DNA of 64,000 nt, taken from Actinokineospora terrae. Lineage in GTDB: Bacteria; Actinomycetota; Actinomycetes; Mycobacteriales; Pseudonocardiaceae. Positions 16,586 through 25,655 of this stretch are shown piece by piece. Under the pieces are notes generated by a model, which was given only the letters and a program-made list of their open reading frames with translations, was not told the origin of the DNA and searched no databases. Each line of letters begins with the position of its first letter. The stretch's first letter is position 1. A program made the position numbers and the translations under genes. Location of the stretch: contig NZ_FOGI01000010.1 of assembly GCF_900111175.1 (NCBI RefSeq), positions 186,001 to 250,000 of the forward strand, given 5' to 3'.

Positions 16586-18340
16586 GTGAGCACCCTGACC
16601 ACCGATGTGCTGGTGATCGGCAGCGGACCGGCAGGCGCGTCGGCGGCGCTGTTCCTGGCCGGCCACGGCGTCGACCACATCGTGATCACCAAGTACCGGT
16701 GGACCGCCAACACCCCGCGCGCCCACATCACCAACCAGCGCACCGTCGAGATCCTGCGCGACCTGGGCATCGAGGACGACGTCCGCGCCCAGGGCACCCC
16801 GCAGGACCTGATGGGCGACACCGTCTTCTGCACCAGCCTCACCGGCGACGAGATCGGCCGCGTGCGCACCTGGGGCACCCACCCGGCCCGCCGCGCCGAC
16901 TACACGCTGGCCAGCCCGTCGAGCAACTGCGACCTCCCGCAGACCCTGCTCGAGCCCATCCTCATCGGCCACGCCGCCGAGCGCGGCAGCCGCGTCCGGT
17001 TCGACACCGAGTACCTGGGCCTCGAACAGGACGACGACGGCGTCACGGTCACCGTGCGGGACCGCCTCTCCGGGCACACCTACCCGATCCGGGCCAAGTA
17101 CGTCATCGGCGCGGACGGCGGTCGCAGCCAGGTCGCCAAGGACGTCGGCCTGCCGTTCGAGGGCCGGATGGACCTCGCGGGCAGCATGAACATCGTCTTC
17201 CACGCCGACCTGTCCCGCCTGGTCGAGCACCGGCCCAGCGTCCTGTACTGGGTGCTGCAGCCCGGCTCCGACATCGGCGGCATCGGCATGGGCCTGGTGC
17301 GGATGGTGCGCCCGTGGGACGAGTGGCTGATCGTGTGGGGCTACGACATCGCAGGCCCGCCGCCCGCGGTGGACGACGCGATGGCCACCAAGATCGTGCA
17401 CGACCTCATCGGCGACGACACGATCCCGGTCACCATCCGCTCGACCTCGTTGTGGGGCAACAACAAGATGTACGCCACCCGCTACCGCGCGGGCCGCGTC
17501 TTCTGCGCCGGTGACGCCGTGCACCGGCACCCGCCGTCGAACGGCCTCGGCTCGAACACCTCCATCCAGGACTCGTACAACCTGGCCTGGAAGCTGGCCA
17601 TGGTGCTCAAGGGCCAGGCGGGCCCGGCGCTGCTCGACAGCTACGACGCCGAGCGCGCGCCGGTCGGCAAGCAGATCGTGTTGCGCGCCAACAAGTCCAT
17701 CGACGAGTTCGGCCCGATCTTCGAGGCGCTCGGGTTCACCGAGTCCGACGACCCGGCCGAGAAGATCGCCAACATGCGGGCCAGGACCGAGAACACGCCC
17801 AAGGCCGCCGAGCAGCGCGTCGCGTTGCGCAAGGCGTTGGAGCTCAAGGACTACGAGTTCAACGCGCACGGTGTCGAGTTGGGACAGCGCTACAGCTCCG
17901 GCGCCGTCGTCGCCGATGGCACCCCGGAACCGGAGTACACCCGCGACCCCGAGCTGTTCTACCACCCGACCACCTGGCCGGGCGCGCGCCTGCCGCACTG
18001 CTGGCTCGGCCGCGACGGGCAGAAGGTCAGCACCCACGACCTGGCAGGCAAGGGCCGGTTCGCCCTGCTCACCGGCATCGCCGGGCAGGAGTGGGTGGCG
18101 GCGGCGGAGCTGGCGGCCAAGCAGCTGGACGTCGAGATCGCCACCTTCGTCATCGGCGCGGGCCGCGAGCACATCGACCTCTACGACGACTGGTCGCGGT
18201 TGCGCGAGGTCGAGGAGTCCGGTTGTGTGCTGGTCCGACCGGACGCGCACGTCGGCTGGCGGTCCTGGGCGCTGCCCGCGGACCCGGCAGGTGACCTGGC
18301 CGCGGCCCTCGCCCGGCTGCTCGACCGCGCCGCGAACTGA
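16586..18340 (+). CDS. FAD-dependent aromatic hydroxylase (phenol/resorcinol hydroxylase type)
   Basis: The 584-residue protein is a class A flavin monooxygenase: VIGSGPAGASAALFLAGHG binds FAD at the N-terminus, GADGGRSQVAK is the DG motif, and GRVFCAGDAVHRHPPSNGLGSN is the GD motif of the TfdB/phenol-hydroxylase group; a C-terminal thioredoxin-like region (about 520-580) also fits that group. The GTG at 16586 follows GAGCGAG. The next gene, 18 bp on, encodes hydroxyquinol cleavage and maleylacetate reduction, so I infer that this enzyme makes hydroxyquinol, for example from resorcinol. Substrate is not proven. Confidence 0.88.
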   Translation: MSTLTTDVLVIGSGPAGASAALFLAGHGVDHIVITKYRWTANTPRAHITNQRTVEILRDLGIEDDVRAQGTPQDLMGDTVFCTSLTGDEIGRVRTWGTHPARRADYTLASPSSNCDLPQTLLEPILIGHAAERGSRVRFDTEYLGLEQDDDGVTVTVRDRLSGHTYPIRAKYVIGADGGRSQVAKDVGLPFEGRMDLAGSMNIVFHADLSRLVEHRPSVLYWVLQPGSDIGGIGMGLVRMVRPWDEWLIVWGYDIAGPPPAVDDAMATKIVHDLIGDDTIPVTIRSTSLWGNNKMYATRYRAGRVFCAGDAVHRHPPSNGLGSNTSIQDSYNLAWKLAMVLKGQAGPALLDSYDAERAPVGKQIVLRANKSIDEFGPIFEALGFTESDDPAEKIANMRARTENTPKAAEQRVALRKALELKDYEFNAHGVELGQRYSSGAVVADGTPEPEYTRDPELFYHPTTWPGARLPHCWLGRDGQKVSTHDLAGKGRFALLTGIAGQEWVAAAELAAKQLDVEIATFVIGAGREHIDLYDDWSRLREVEESGCVLVRPDAHVGWRSWALPADPAGDLAAALARLLDRAAN

Positions 18341-18358
18341 TCGAGCAGGAGGCCATGG

Positions 18359-20269
18359 GTGTCCGATTTCCGCTACACCGCCGGGCCGACCCGGGTCGTG
18401 TTCGGCTCGCACACGCTGGCCGACGTGCGGCCCGAGGTGGAGCGGCTCGGGCGCACCCGGGTGCTGGTGCTGGCCGACCCCGGCCTCGGCACGCTCGGCG
18501 ACCGGGTGCGGGAAGCGCTCGGCGCGCTGGCCGTGGGCCGGTTCGACGGCGCGGCGATGCACACGCCGGTAGCGGTGACCGAGCAGGCGTTGGCGCTACT
18601 GCGTGAGGTCGGAGCTGACTGCGTTGTCGCTGTCGGCGGAGGCTCCACGACAGGTCTAGCGAAGGCGTTGGCGGTAAGGACCGGCGTCGACCAGGTAATC
18701 CTGCCGACGACGTATGCCGGGTCCGAGGTCACGCCCGTGTTGGGTGAGACCGATGGCGGCATCAAGACGACCAGGTCATCACCGGACATCCTCCCCGAGA
18801 CGGTCATCTACGACGTAGAGCTGTCGAGGGGCCTACCGCTGGGAATTACCGCTACCAGCGCGATCAACGCCATGGCGCACGCCGTCGAGGCCCTCTACGC
18901 CCCCGACAGCAATCCCGTGACCGACCGGCTCGCGCTGGAGGCCATCGAGCGGATCGCCCGCGCGCTGAGCCGGGTCCGGGTCGACCCGACCGACGCCGAC
19001 GTCCGCGCCGACCTGCTGACCGGCGCCTGGCTCGCAGGCACCTGCCTCGGCGCGGTCGGCATGGGCCTGCACCACAAGCTCTGCCACACCCTCGGCGGCG
19101 CGTTCGGCCTCCCGCACTCGCCGACGCACGCCGTCGTCCTCCCGCACGCCCTCGCCTACAACGCGCCGCACGCCCAGGACGCCGTCCGCCGCATCGGCGA
19201 GGCACTGGGCACCACCGACGCGCCCGCCGCGATCCACGACCTGCTCGTCGAGACCGGCGCCCCGACATCGTTGCGCGAACTCGGGCTGGCCGAGAGCGAC
19301 CTGGCCCGCGCCGCTGAACTGGCCGCCGCGAAGCCGTACCCGAACCCGGCGCCGCTGACCGAGGACGGCCTCGCCGGTCTCCTGCGCGCGGCGTGGGCGG
19401 GGGAGCGGCCCACCCTCGGCGGCCCGCCCAGGCTGGACTGGCTCACCGACCAGGTCGTGTCCACCATCGCGGGCCCGCCGCGGCTGCGGCACCTGCTCGG
19501 CGACCTGGTCCGCAGGCTGCACGGGTTCGCCGTCGACAACGACCTCACCCAGGCCGAGTGGCAGACCGGCATCGAGTTCCTCACCCGCACCGGGCAGCTG
19601 TGCGACGACAAGCGGCAGGAGTTCGTGCTGCTGTCGGACACCCTCGGTGTGTCCAGTGTGGTCGACGCGCTGACCAACTCGCGCACGCCGGACACCACGC
19701 CGTCCGCGGTGCTCGGACCGTTCTACGTGGAGGGTCCGCCGGAGCTGGCGCACGGCAGCGACGTCGCCGAAGGGTTGCCCGGCGTCCCGCTGCACGTCGA
19801 GGTCACCATCACCTCGACGGACGGGAAACCCCTACCGGGCGCGGTCGTCGACATCTGGCAGTCCAATGAGGACGGCTTCTACGACGTGCAGCTGCCCGAG
19901 CTGGAGGGCCCGGTGCTGCGCGGCCGGTTCCTGGCCGACGACGCGGGCCGGGTGCGGTTCTGGTCGATCCTGCCCTCGGAGTACCCGATCCCGGCCGACG
20001 GCACGGTCGGCGACATGCTCACCGCCACCGGCCGCCACCCGTACCGGGCCCCGCACCTGCACTTCATGCTCGCCGCCGAGGGCCACCAGCGGCTGATCAC
20101 CCAGCTGTTCGTCGCGGGCGGCAAGTACCTGGACTCCGACGCGGTCTTCGGCGTCAAGCAGGACCTGGTCGTGGACTTCCCGGTGGGGGCTGGCACGCCC
20201 CCACCGGGAAGGTCGGTCACCGGCGAGTGGCGCGACCTGCGCTTCACCTTCCGGATCGCCCCGGCCTGA
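18359..20269 (+). CDS. Fused maleylacetate reductase / hydroxyquinol 1,2-dioxygenase
   Basis: The 636-residue protein joins two consecutive enzymes of the hydroxyquinol pathway. Residues 1 to about 350 are an iron-alcohol-dehydrogenase-type maleylacetate reductase (VGGGSTTGLAKALA, PTTYAGSEVTPV, GLHHKLCHTLGG with metal-binding His). Residues from about 360 are an intradiol dioxygenase (LTRTGQLCDDKRQEF, VLGPFYVEGPPE, and RHPYRAPHLHFML with the iron-binding Tyr and His). The dioxygenase opens hydroxyquinol to maleylacetate, which the reductase turns into 3-oxoadipate. The GTG at 18359 has GCAGGAGG upstream. It probably forms one operon with the hydroxylase. Confidence 0.92.
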   Translation: MSDFRYTAGPTRVVFGSHTLADVRPEVERLGRTRVLVLADPGLGTLGDRVREALGALAVGRFDGAAMHTPVAVTEQALALLREVGADCVVAVGGGSTTGLAKALAVRTGVDQVILPTTYAGSEVTPVLGETDGGIKTTRSSPDILPETVIYDVELSRGLPLGITATSAINAMAHAVEALYAPDSNPVTDRLALEAIERIARALSRVRVDPTDADVRADLLTGAWLAGTCLGAVGMGLHHKLCHTLGGAFGLPHSPTHAVVLPHALAYNAPHAQDAVRRIGEALGTTDAPAAIHDLLVETGAPTSLRELGLAESDLARAAELAAAKPYPNPAPLTEDGLAGLLRAAWAGERPTLGGPPRLDWLTDQVVSTIAGPPRLRHLLGDLVRRLHGFAVDNDLTQAEWQTGIEFLTRTGQLCDDKRQEFVLLSDTLGVSSVVDALTNSRTPDTTPSAVLGPFYVEGPPELAHGSDVAEGLPGVPLHVEVTITSTDGKPLPGAVVDIWQSNEDGFYDVQLPELEGPVLRGRFLADDAGRVRFWSILPSEYPIPADGTVGDMLTATGRHPYRAPHLHFMLAAEGHQRLITQLFVAGGKYLDSDAVFGVKQDLVVDFPVGAGTPPPGRSVTGEWRDLRFTFRIAPA

Positions 20270-20276
20270 TGAGGGG

Positions 20277-21056
20277 TCAGGCCAGGGCGGGGTCGTACTC
20301 CTCGGGGTGCACGGTGTTGCTGAGCAGGCGGCCGTGCGCCCCGAAGGTGAAGTGGGTCGGCTGCTCGCCGGTCTCGTCGAGTCCGAACAGGACGCCGTGG
20401 GACCGCAACCGGTGGGTGTCGCGGTGGTCGGCGACGGTCACCGAGGCGCACGGGATGACCTTCTCCCGCCAGGTGAACACGTAGATGCCGGGGCGCAGCC
20501 GGTACACGGAGTTCTCGTCGGTGTCGGCAAGGCCCTTCTCGGGGCCGGACAGGCACTGCCAGGTGTACCAGTGCTCGCTGAGGTAGACGTGCTCGTAGGC
20601 GTGCTGCTCGCTGTAGACCCACATGGCGCGGCGGCCGATGAGCGCCCGGGTCGGGGCGGGCGCCTCGCCGGTGACGTCCGCGCCCTCGATGACGGCGGGG
20701 GTGAACACCTGGGTGACCCGGGGGACGCCCTCGCCGTTGATGGTCGTGGTGACCACCAGGGCGCGGCCCGCGCGCAGGTCCAGGAACAGCGAGATCGCCT
20801 CGTTGGGGCGCGCCTGGGGGTGGAACTGGGTGTAGTAGAGGTCCTCGTCGACCAGGAACGTCTCGCACTGGTCGACCCCGTGGTCCCACTCGATCCGCGA
20901 CCCGGCGAACGACGCGGCCAGCACCGGCCCGTCCGCCCCGCGCAGCACCACCGCCCGCCCGTGCAGGTCCCCCACCGTCGGCGCCTTGTTCTCGTCGAAC
21001 CCGGGCGCCAACCCGTCGAGCGGCAACCAGGTCGAGGTGTCGGACAACGCGGTCAT
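20277..21056 (-). CDS. MoaF-family protein (copy 1)
   Basis: The 259-residue protein belongs to the MoaF family, a lipocalin-like beta-barrel protein found near aromatic and amine catabolism genes; despite the family name its role is uncertain. Typical blocks are ALIGRRAMWVYSEQHAYEHVYLSEHWYTWQCLSGP and YRLRPGIYVFTWREKVIPCASV. It is convergent with the dioxygenase fusion, 7 bp away, and divergent from an SDR. A second member lies at 27620-28387. Confidence 0.82.
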   Translation of the reverse strand: MTALSDTSTWLPLDGLAPGFDENKAPTVGDLHGRAVVLRGADGPVLAASFAGSRIEWDHGVDQCETFLVDEDLYYTQFHPQARPNEAISLFLDLRAGRALVVTTTINGEGVPRVTQVFTPAVIEGADVTGEAPAPTRALIGRRAMWVYSEQHAYEHVYLSEHWYTWQCLSGPEKGLADTDENSVYRLRPGIYVFTWREKVIPCASVTVADHRDTHRLRSHGVLFGLDETGEQPTHFTFGAHGRLLSNTVHPEEYDPALA

Positions 21057-21202
21057 CGGCGTTCCTTTCTCCGGGTACCCGGAAGTCTCGACCCCGCACC
21101 CCCGCGCGCGGAACCGCGTCTACCCTCCCCGTGCGGCACCGGACAAGGACGGTGCGCCGCAGACCAACCACCGCCCCCGGCGACAACCGCAGGATGTGCC
21201 CC

Positions 21203-21901
21203 ATGGACCTCGGCCTGAACGGCAGAAAAGCACTGGTCACCGGCGGTGTCTCCGGCATCGGCCACGCCTGCGCCCAAGCCCTGGAGGCCGAGGGCGCCCG
21301 AGTCGCGGTCCTCGACCGAGCCCCCGGCGCCCGCTTCCGAGCCGACGTCACGGACTCGGATTCTCTTGCCGCTGCGGTGGGGGCGGCCGTCGAGTGGCTC
21401 GGGGGGCTGGACATCGTGGTGGGGTGCGCGGGCATCTCGGGGCCGGTGGGGAACCTGCTGGTGGACACGTCGGCCGAGGACATCGCCGGGGTGTTGGCGG
21501 TGAATGTGCTGGGGCAGCTGCTGCTGGCCAAGCACGTGTACCCGCACATGGGGTATGACGGGTCGATCGTGCTGCTGGGGAGCGACTCGGCGTTTGTTTC
21601 CGTGCCGGGGATGGTGCCCTATAGCGCGTCCAAGGGGGCGGTGGTGTCCATGACGCGGGCGTTGGCGGTGGAGTTCTCACCGGTGCGGGTGAATTGCGTG
21701 TGTCCGTCTATTGTGGATACGCCGATGGCTCGGGGGGATCTGGGGGATCGGGCTATTGATGAGGCCGAGTTTCCGGTGCAGGCGGCGGGGGATGTGGCCA
21801 ATCAGGTGCTGTACTTGGCTTCTGAGCGGTCTCGGACGGTGAATGGGCAGGCTATCTTGACGGATTTCGGGTATTCGGCTCGGTCGGGGTTTCCTGCTTG
21901 A
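21203..21901 (+). CDS. Short-chain dehydrogenase/reductase
   Basis: The 232-residue SDR has the dinucleotide motif TGGVSGIGHACA at its N-terminus, the NAG-region equivalent VGCAGISG, and the catalytic YSASK with an upstream Ser (LLGSDSAF). The frame is open from 21131, but the family starts at MDLGLNGRKALVTGG, so I use the ATG at 21203 (an alternative ATG lies at 21194). It oxidises or reduces a hydroxyl/keto group with NAD(P). It lies between the MoaF gene and the ABC importer; the substrate is unknown. Base composition becomes more T-rich toward its end. Confidence 0.88.
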   Translation: MDLGLNGRKALVTGGVSGIGHACAQALEAEGARVAVLDRAPGARFRADVTDSDSLAAAVGAAVEWLGGLDIVVGCAGISGPVGNLLVDTSAEDIAGVLAVNVLGQLLLAKHVYPHMGYDGSIVLLGSDSAFVSVPGMVPYSASKGAVVSMTRALAVEFSPVRVNCVCPSIVDTPMARGDLGDRAIDEAEFPVQAAGDVANQVLYLASERSRTVNGQAILTDFGYSARSGFPA

Positions 21902-21985
21902 GGGGGGCGGCTCTCGGTCTCGCCTGCGGCGTCGACGGTTGACGGCTCGCCTTCGGCATTGCGGTGGGGCGCGATTGACGAACTA

Positions 21986-22130
21986 GCTCGATGGGGCGAA
22001 CTTGTTTTGCGTGGGGCCCCTACGGCACCCGGGCAGAACCGCAAAGCAGGGGCCGAAAGGCAGGCCCTGCCACGGTGAGCGACGCTACGGGTGCCGTTCC
22101 CCCACACAAAACAAGTCCACCCCATCGAGC
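21986..22130. repeat. Long imperfect inverted repeat
   Basis: Arms at 21986-22030 and 22089-22130 (outer ends GCTCGATGGGG / CCCCATCGAGC, inner ends GGCACCC / GGGTGCC) pair over about 42 bases with a few mismatches, enclosing a loop of about 58 bases that can itself fold (GCAGGGGCC / GGCCCTGC). It lies between the convergent SDR and livF-like genes. It could be a strong bidirectional terminator or the remnant of a small mobile element. Confidence 0.7.
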
Positions 22131-22195
22131 CGGCTTGGCACCAGCGACTCCGAGGAGCGTTGTTCGGCCAACGTTGTTTGGGGGCGTGTTGTTGG

Positions 22196-22325
22196 CCAAC
22201 GCCTGAGAGGGGCACCTGCGGGCTGGCGCCTGGGAGGGGCGCGTTGGACCAGCGCCTGGTAGGGGCGCGGTGGACCGATGCCTGGGAGGGGCATGTTGGG
22301 CCAACGCCTGGGAGGGGCGGCGCGT
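22196..22325. repeat. Tandem repeat, about 26 bp x 5
   Basis: The core GCCTGGGAGGGGC recurs at 22201, 22228, 22254, 22280 and 22306, giving a period of 26-27 bp with variable sequence between cores. It follows the inverted repeat and ends 18 bp before the stop of the livF-like gene. No reading frame with real-gene features covers it. Confidence 0.75.
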
Positions 22326-22343
22326 TTGGGGCGGGGGTGGGTG

Positions 22344-23036
22344 TTATTCGCCTAGGTAGGCGGAGTGGAGGGTTTGGGGGGTGGCTAGGAGGTCTTGGGC
22401 GGAGCCTTGGTAGGTGACTCGGCCGGAGGAGACGACGATGGCGTCTTGGGAGACGCCTAGGGCTAGGTGAGTGAATTGTTCTACCAGGAGGATGGCGGCT
22501 CCTTCCGTGGCGAAGCGGGTGACCATGGGGAGGAGGCGGGTGAAGACGACCGGGGCGAGGCCTAGGGACATCTCGTCGATGAGGAGGAACTTGGGGCGGG
22601 CGGCGAAGGCGCGGGCCAGGACGACCATCTGCTGTTCGCCGCCGCTGAGCAGGGCTGTCGGGGAGTTTCGGCGCTTGTCCAGTTCGGGGAACAGGGCGAG
22701 GACCTCGTCGACCCGGGGCCAGGTGCGGGCGGTGAGTTTGAGGTTCTCCAGCACCGTCAGGCCGGGGAACACCGCGCGGCCCTGTTCGATGTGCGAGAGG
22801 CCGAGTTTGGCGCGCGCCACCCTGGAGTGCTTCGTGACCTCGACGTCTCCGATGTGGACGGAGCCGCGGGCGGCGGGGACGACGCCGGAGATGGCTTCCA
22901 GCAACGATGTCTTGCCCGCGCCGTTGGGGCCGACCAGGGCCGTGATGCGGCCCGGCTCCAGGGTGAAGCCGACCTCGCGGATGACCGGTCCGGCGCCTCG
23001 GGTGACGGTGATGTCTCGCACCTGCAACGCGTTCAC
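22344..23036 (-). CDS. ABC importer ATP-binding protein, LivF type
   Basis: The 230-residue ATPase has Walker A GPNGAGKT, signature LSGGEQQM and Walker B FLLIDEMSLGLAP, the last being typical of LivF-type subunits of branched-chain amino acid/aromatic importers. The GTG at 23036 overlaps the stop of the preceding permease-ATPase gene (GTGA), showing translational coupling. It is the last gene of the operon that begins with the binding protein at 26843. Confidence 0.9.
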   Translation of the reverse strand: MNALQVRDITVTRGAGPVIREVGFTLEPGRITALVGPNGAGKTSLLEAISGVVPAARGSVHIGDVEVTKHSRVARAKLGLSHIEQGRAVFPGLTVLENLKLTARTWPRVDEVLALFPELDKRRNSPTALLSGGEQQMVVLARAFAARPKFLLIDEMSLGLAPVVFTRLLPMVTRFATEGAAILLVEQFTHLALGVSQDAIVVSSGRVTYQGSAQDLLATPQTLHSAYLGE

Positions 23037-24754
23037 AGCAGCTCCGTTTCGCCCATGTACGCCTTGAGGACCTCGGGGTTGGCCAGCACCTCGGCCTGCG
23101 GGCCGCTGGCCAGCACCTGGCCGAAGTCGAGCACCGTGATCGTGTCGCACACCGAGCGGACCAGGTCCAGGTCGTGCTCGATGAGCAGGACCGACACGCC
23201 GAAGCGGGCCGGGACCTGGCGCAGCCGCGCGCCGAGGGCGACGTGCTCCTCGTGCGGCAGACCGGCGGCGGGCTCGTCGAGCAGCAGCACCTTCGGCTTG
23301 GCCAGCAGGTGCCCGACGACCTCCACCAACCGGCGCGCACCGACGTCGACGCGGCGCAGGGGAGTCCGCGCCGGGGGGCACCCGAAGAACTCCAGCGCCT
23401 CCGTGATCTCCGACGACGACAACCGGCGCCGGGCGACGAATCGCACGTAAGCGCCCACGGTCAACCCGGCGGGCACACGGTCCTGTTGGAACGTTCGACG
23501 CAGACCGGCCCGAGCCCGCCGGGTCGGCGACAACCCGTTGAGCGAACGCCCGTCCAGCTCGACCGCCCCGGTCGCCTGCGGCAGGAACCCGCTGATGATG
23601 TCGACCAAAGTGGACTTACCGGCACCGTTGGGTCCGATCACGCCCAGCACCCCGTTCGACGGGACCGCCAGGTGCACACCGGAAAGCGCCTTCACCTCAC
23701 CGAAGTTCACGCTCAGGTCGCGCACCACCAGCACCGGCTCACCCGGCGGCGGCACGTCGACCTCGGCGGGCGGTGCCGTCAGCTCGACCCCGGCCGCCTC
23801 CTTGCTCCTGCGCCGCCACAGCTCGCGCACGGCGGTGCCCAGGTTGCCGCCGGTGGTCAGCGCGTGCGTGCCCAGCAGGCCGAACACCACGAAACCCCAG
23901 TCCTGCGGCACACCCCAGCGCTTGAGCAGCTCCGGCACCGCGACCCACAGGACCGCGCCGAACACCGCCATGTCGATCAGGTGCGCGCCGGACATGATCG
24001 CCAGCACGTACAGCGCGAGCGACTGCATGGCCGTGAAGCTCGCCGGGAACGCCAACCCGACCTGCCCGGTCAGCAGTCCACCCGCGACACCGCCGAGCGC
24101 CGCGCTGACGGCGAACGCGCTCAGCTTGGACGTCCGCACGCTCGCCCCGGCCGCCGCGGTGCCGCGCTCGGAGAACGCCACCGCCTGCCAGCCGCTGCCC
24201 CAGCGGGTGCGGCGCAGGAAGTGCACCAGCAGGCAGCACAGCGCTAGAACGATGGTGCCGAGCCAGAAGTAGCCGCGGTCGTCGGAGAACGACTCCGGTC
24301 GCTCGACCGAGACCCCGTCCACCGTCCCGGGGAACTGGATCTGCACCAGCGTCAGGTCGGCCGCCGCGGCGAGACCGAGGGTGACGACCGCGAGGTTGAT
24401 GCCGCGCAAGCGCAACGCGGGCAGGCCGACCAGCACGCCGACCAGCCCCGCCGCGATCCCGCCGCACACCAACCAGACCAGGAAGCCGCCGGGGGCGCCG
24501 ATCCGGTTGAGCCCGGACACCACCCACGCGCCGACCGCGGCGAAGGTCAACTGGCACAACGACACCATGCCCGCGCTGCCGGTGACCACACCCAGCCCCA
24601 GCAGCGCGATACCCGCCACGATCGCGCTCATGCCCAGGTACACGAAGTACCCGTCGAGCCCGACGCTGAACAGGTAGCCCACCACGATGGCCGCGCCCGT
24701 GACCACCAACGGGACCCCGAACCGGGTCAGCGGCCCGGATTCAGCGCGCGACAT
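23033..24754 (-). CDS. ABC importer LivM-LivG fusion (permease + ATPase)
   Basis: The 573-residue protein fuses a membrane permease (about 1-310, around nine hydrophobic segments starting at VPLVVTGAAIVVGYLF) to an ATPase (about 335-573; Walker A GPNGAGKS, LLLDEPAAGLPHEE Walker B). Permeases of this type (LivM) and LivG ATPases are often separate, but fusions are known. The start ATG at 24754 lies inside the end of the LivH-type gene by 14 bp. The transporter imports branched-chain amino acids or, in catabolic clusters, aromatic acids. Confidence 0.9.
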   Translation of the reverse strand: MSRAESGPLTRFGVPLVVTGAAIVVGYLFSVGLDGYFVYLGMSAIVAGIALLGLGVVTGSAGMVSLCQLTFAAVGAWVVSGLNRIGAPGGFLVWLVCGGIAAGLVGVLVGLPALRLRGINLAVVTLGLAAAADLTLVQIQFPGTVDGVSVERPESFSDDRGYFWLGTIVLALCCLLVHFLRRTRWGSGWQAVAFSERGTAAAGASVRTSKLSAFAVSAALGGVAGGLLTGQVGLAFPASFTAMQSLALYVLAIMSGAHLIDMAVFGAVLWVAVPELLKRWGVPQDWGFVVFGLLGTHALTTGGNLGTAVRELWRRRSKEAAGVELTAPPAEVDVPPPGEPVLVVRDLSVNFGEVKALSGVHLAVPSNGVLGVIGPNGAGKSTLVDIISGFLPQATGAVELDGRSLNGLSPTRRARAGLRRTFQQDRVPAGLTVGAYVRFVARRRLSSSEITEALEFFGCPPARTPLRRVDVGARRLVEVVGHLLAKPKVLLLDEPAAGLPHEEHVALGARLRQVPARFGVSVLLIEHDLDLVRSVCDTITVLDFGQVLASGPQAEVLANPEVLKAYMGETELL

Positions 24755-25601
24755 CCCACACCTCCTTGCGCTGCGACCACAGCAAGAGCCCGACGATGAC
24801 GAGGAACGGCAGGAAGTAGCGGACCACCGAGAGGCTGTCGACCTGCGCGACGGCGCCCTGGGCCATGCCGAGCACGAGCCCGCCGACCACCGCGAGGTCG
24901 AGCCTGCGGAACCCGCCGAGCAGCGCGGCCGCCGCGGCGGGCACCACGAGCATCGACAGCGACGTCGCGTCGTTGGACTGCGACGGTGCCACGATCGAGA
25001 TCACCAGGGTGCTGAGCAACCCGGTCACCGCCCACACCGCGACCGCGAGCGGCTTGGCCGGGATGCCCATCAGCTCCGCGGTCGTCGGCCGCTCGGACAG
25101 CGCCCGCAGCTCCAACCCGAACGAGGTCCTGCCCAGCAGCGCCCGGCACCCCACCGCGATGGCCACCGAGAGCACCACCGTCACCACCGTCACCTGGCTG
25201 ACCACCACGCCGTTCACCGAGAACGCGGGGCCGTCGAGGATCGGGTGGAACGGCTGCGGCTTGTTGCCGAACAGGATGAACGACAGCGAGATCAGCAGCA
25301 GCAGCACCGCGACGGTGACCGCGGAGCGGGTGCCGATGTCGGCCTCGGCCAGCCAGGTGGAGATGATCCAGCCCAGCAGCGCGCTCAGCGCGCCGCCGAG
25401 CAGGATCCCGACCACCGTGGCAGCCCAGGTCGGGAGTCCGGCGTGGACGGACAGGTACACCGCGACGTAGCAGCCGAACATCCCGGTCGCCGACTGGGCG
25501 AAGTTGACCACCCGCACCAGCCGCGACATGAGCGTCAGGCACACGGCGAGCACGGCGTAGAGCCCGCCCGCTGCCAGACCGGCCAGCGCTCCTTGCAGCA
25601 T
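24741..25601 (-). CDS. ABC importer permease, LivH type
   Basis: The 286-residue membrane protein has about eight hydrophobic segments and the LivH N-terminus GALAGLAAGGLYAVLAVCLTLM followed by VVNFAQSATGMFGCYVA. It partners the LivM part of the downstream fusion. The start at 25601 is 54 bp after the binding-protein gene, and its 3' end overlaps the next gene by 14 bp, so the four genes form one operon. Confidence 0.9.
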   Translation of the reverse strand: MLQGALAGLAAGGLYAVLAVCLTLMSRLVRVVNFAQSATGMFGCYVAVYLSVHAGLPTWAATVVGILLGGALSALLGWIISTWLAEADIGTRSAVTVAVLLLLISLSFILFGNKPQPFHPILDGPAFSVNGVVVSQVTVVTVVLSVAIAVGCRALLGRTSFGLELRALSERPTTAELMGIPAKPLAVAVWAVTGLLSTLVISIVAPSQSNDATSLSMLVVPAAAAALLGGFRRLDLAVVGGLVLGMAQGAVAQVDSLSVVRYFLPFLVIVGLLLWSQRKEVWDVAR

Positions 25602-25655
25602 CGAGACTCCCCTTGCCGGTGGACTTCCTCGCCCTGGTTGGTTCTTGCGCGCTTG

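Noticed and set aside
22196..22325. CRISPR array
   Set aside because: Repeats of 26-27 bp are contiguous with only a conserved core and have no spacers.
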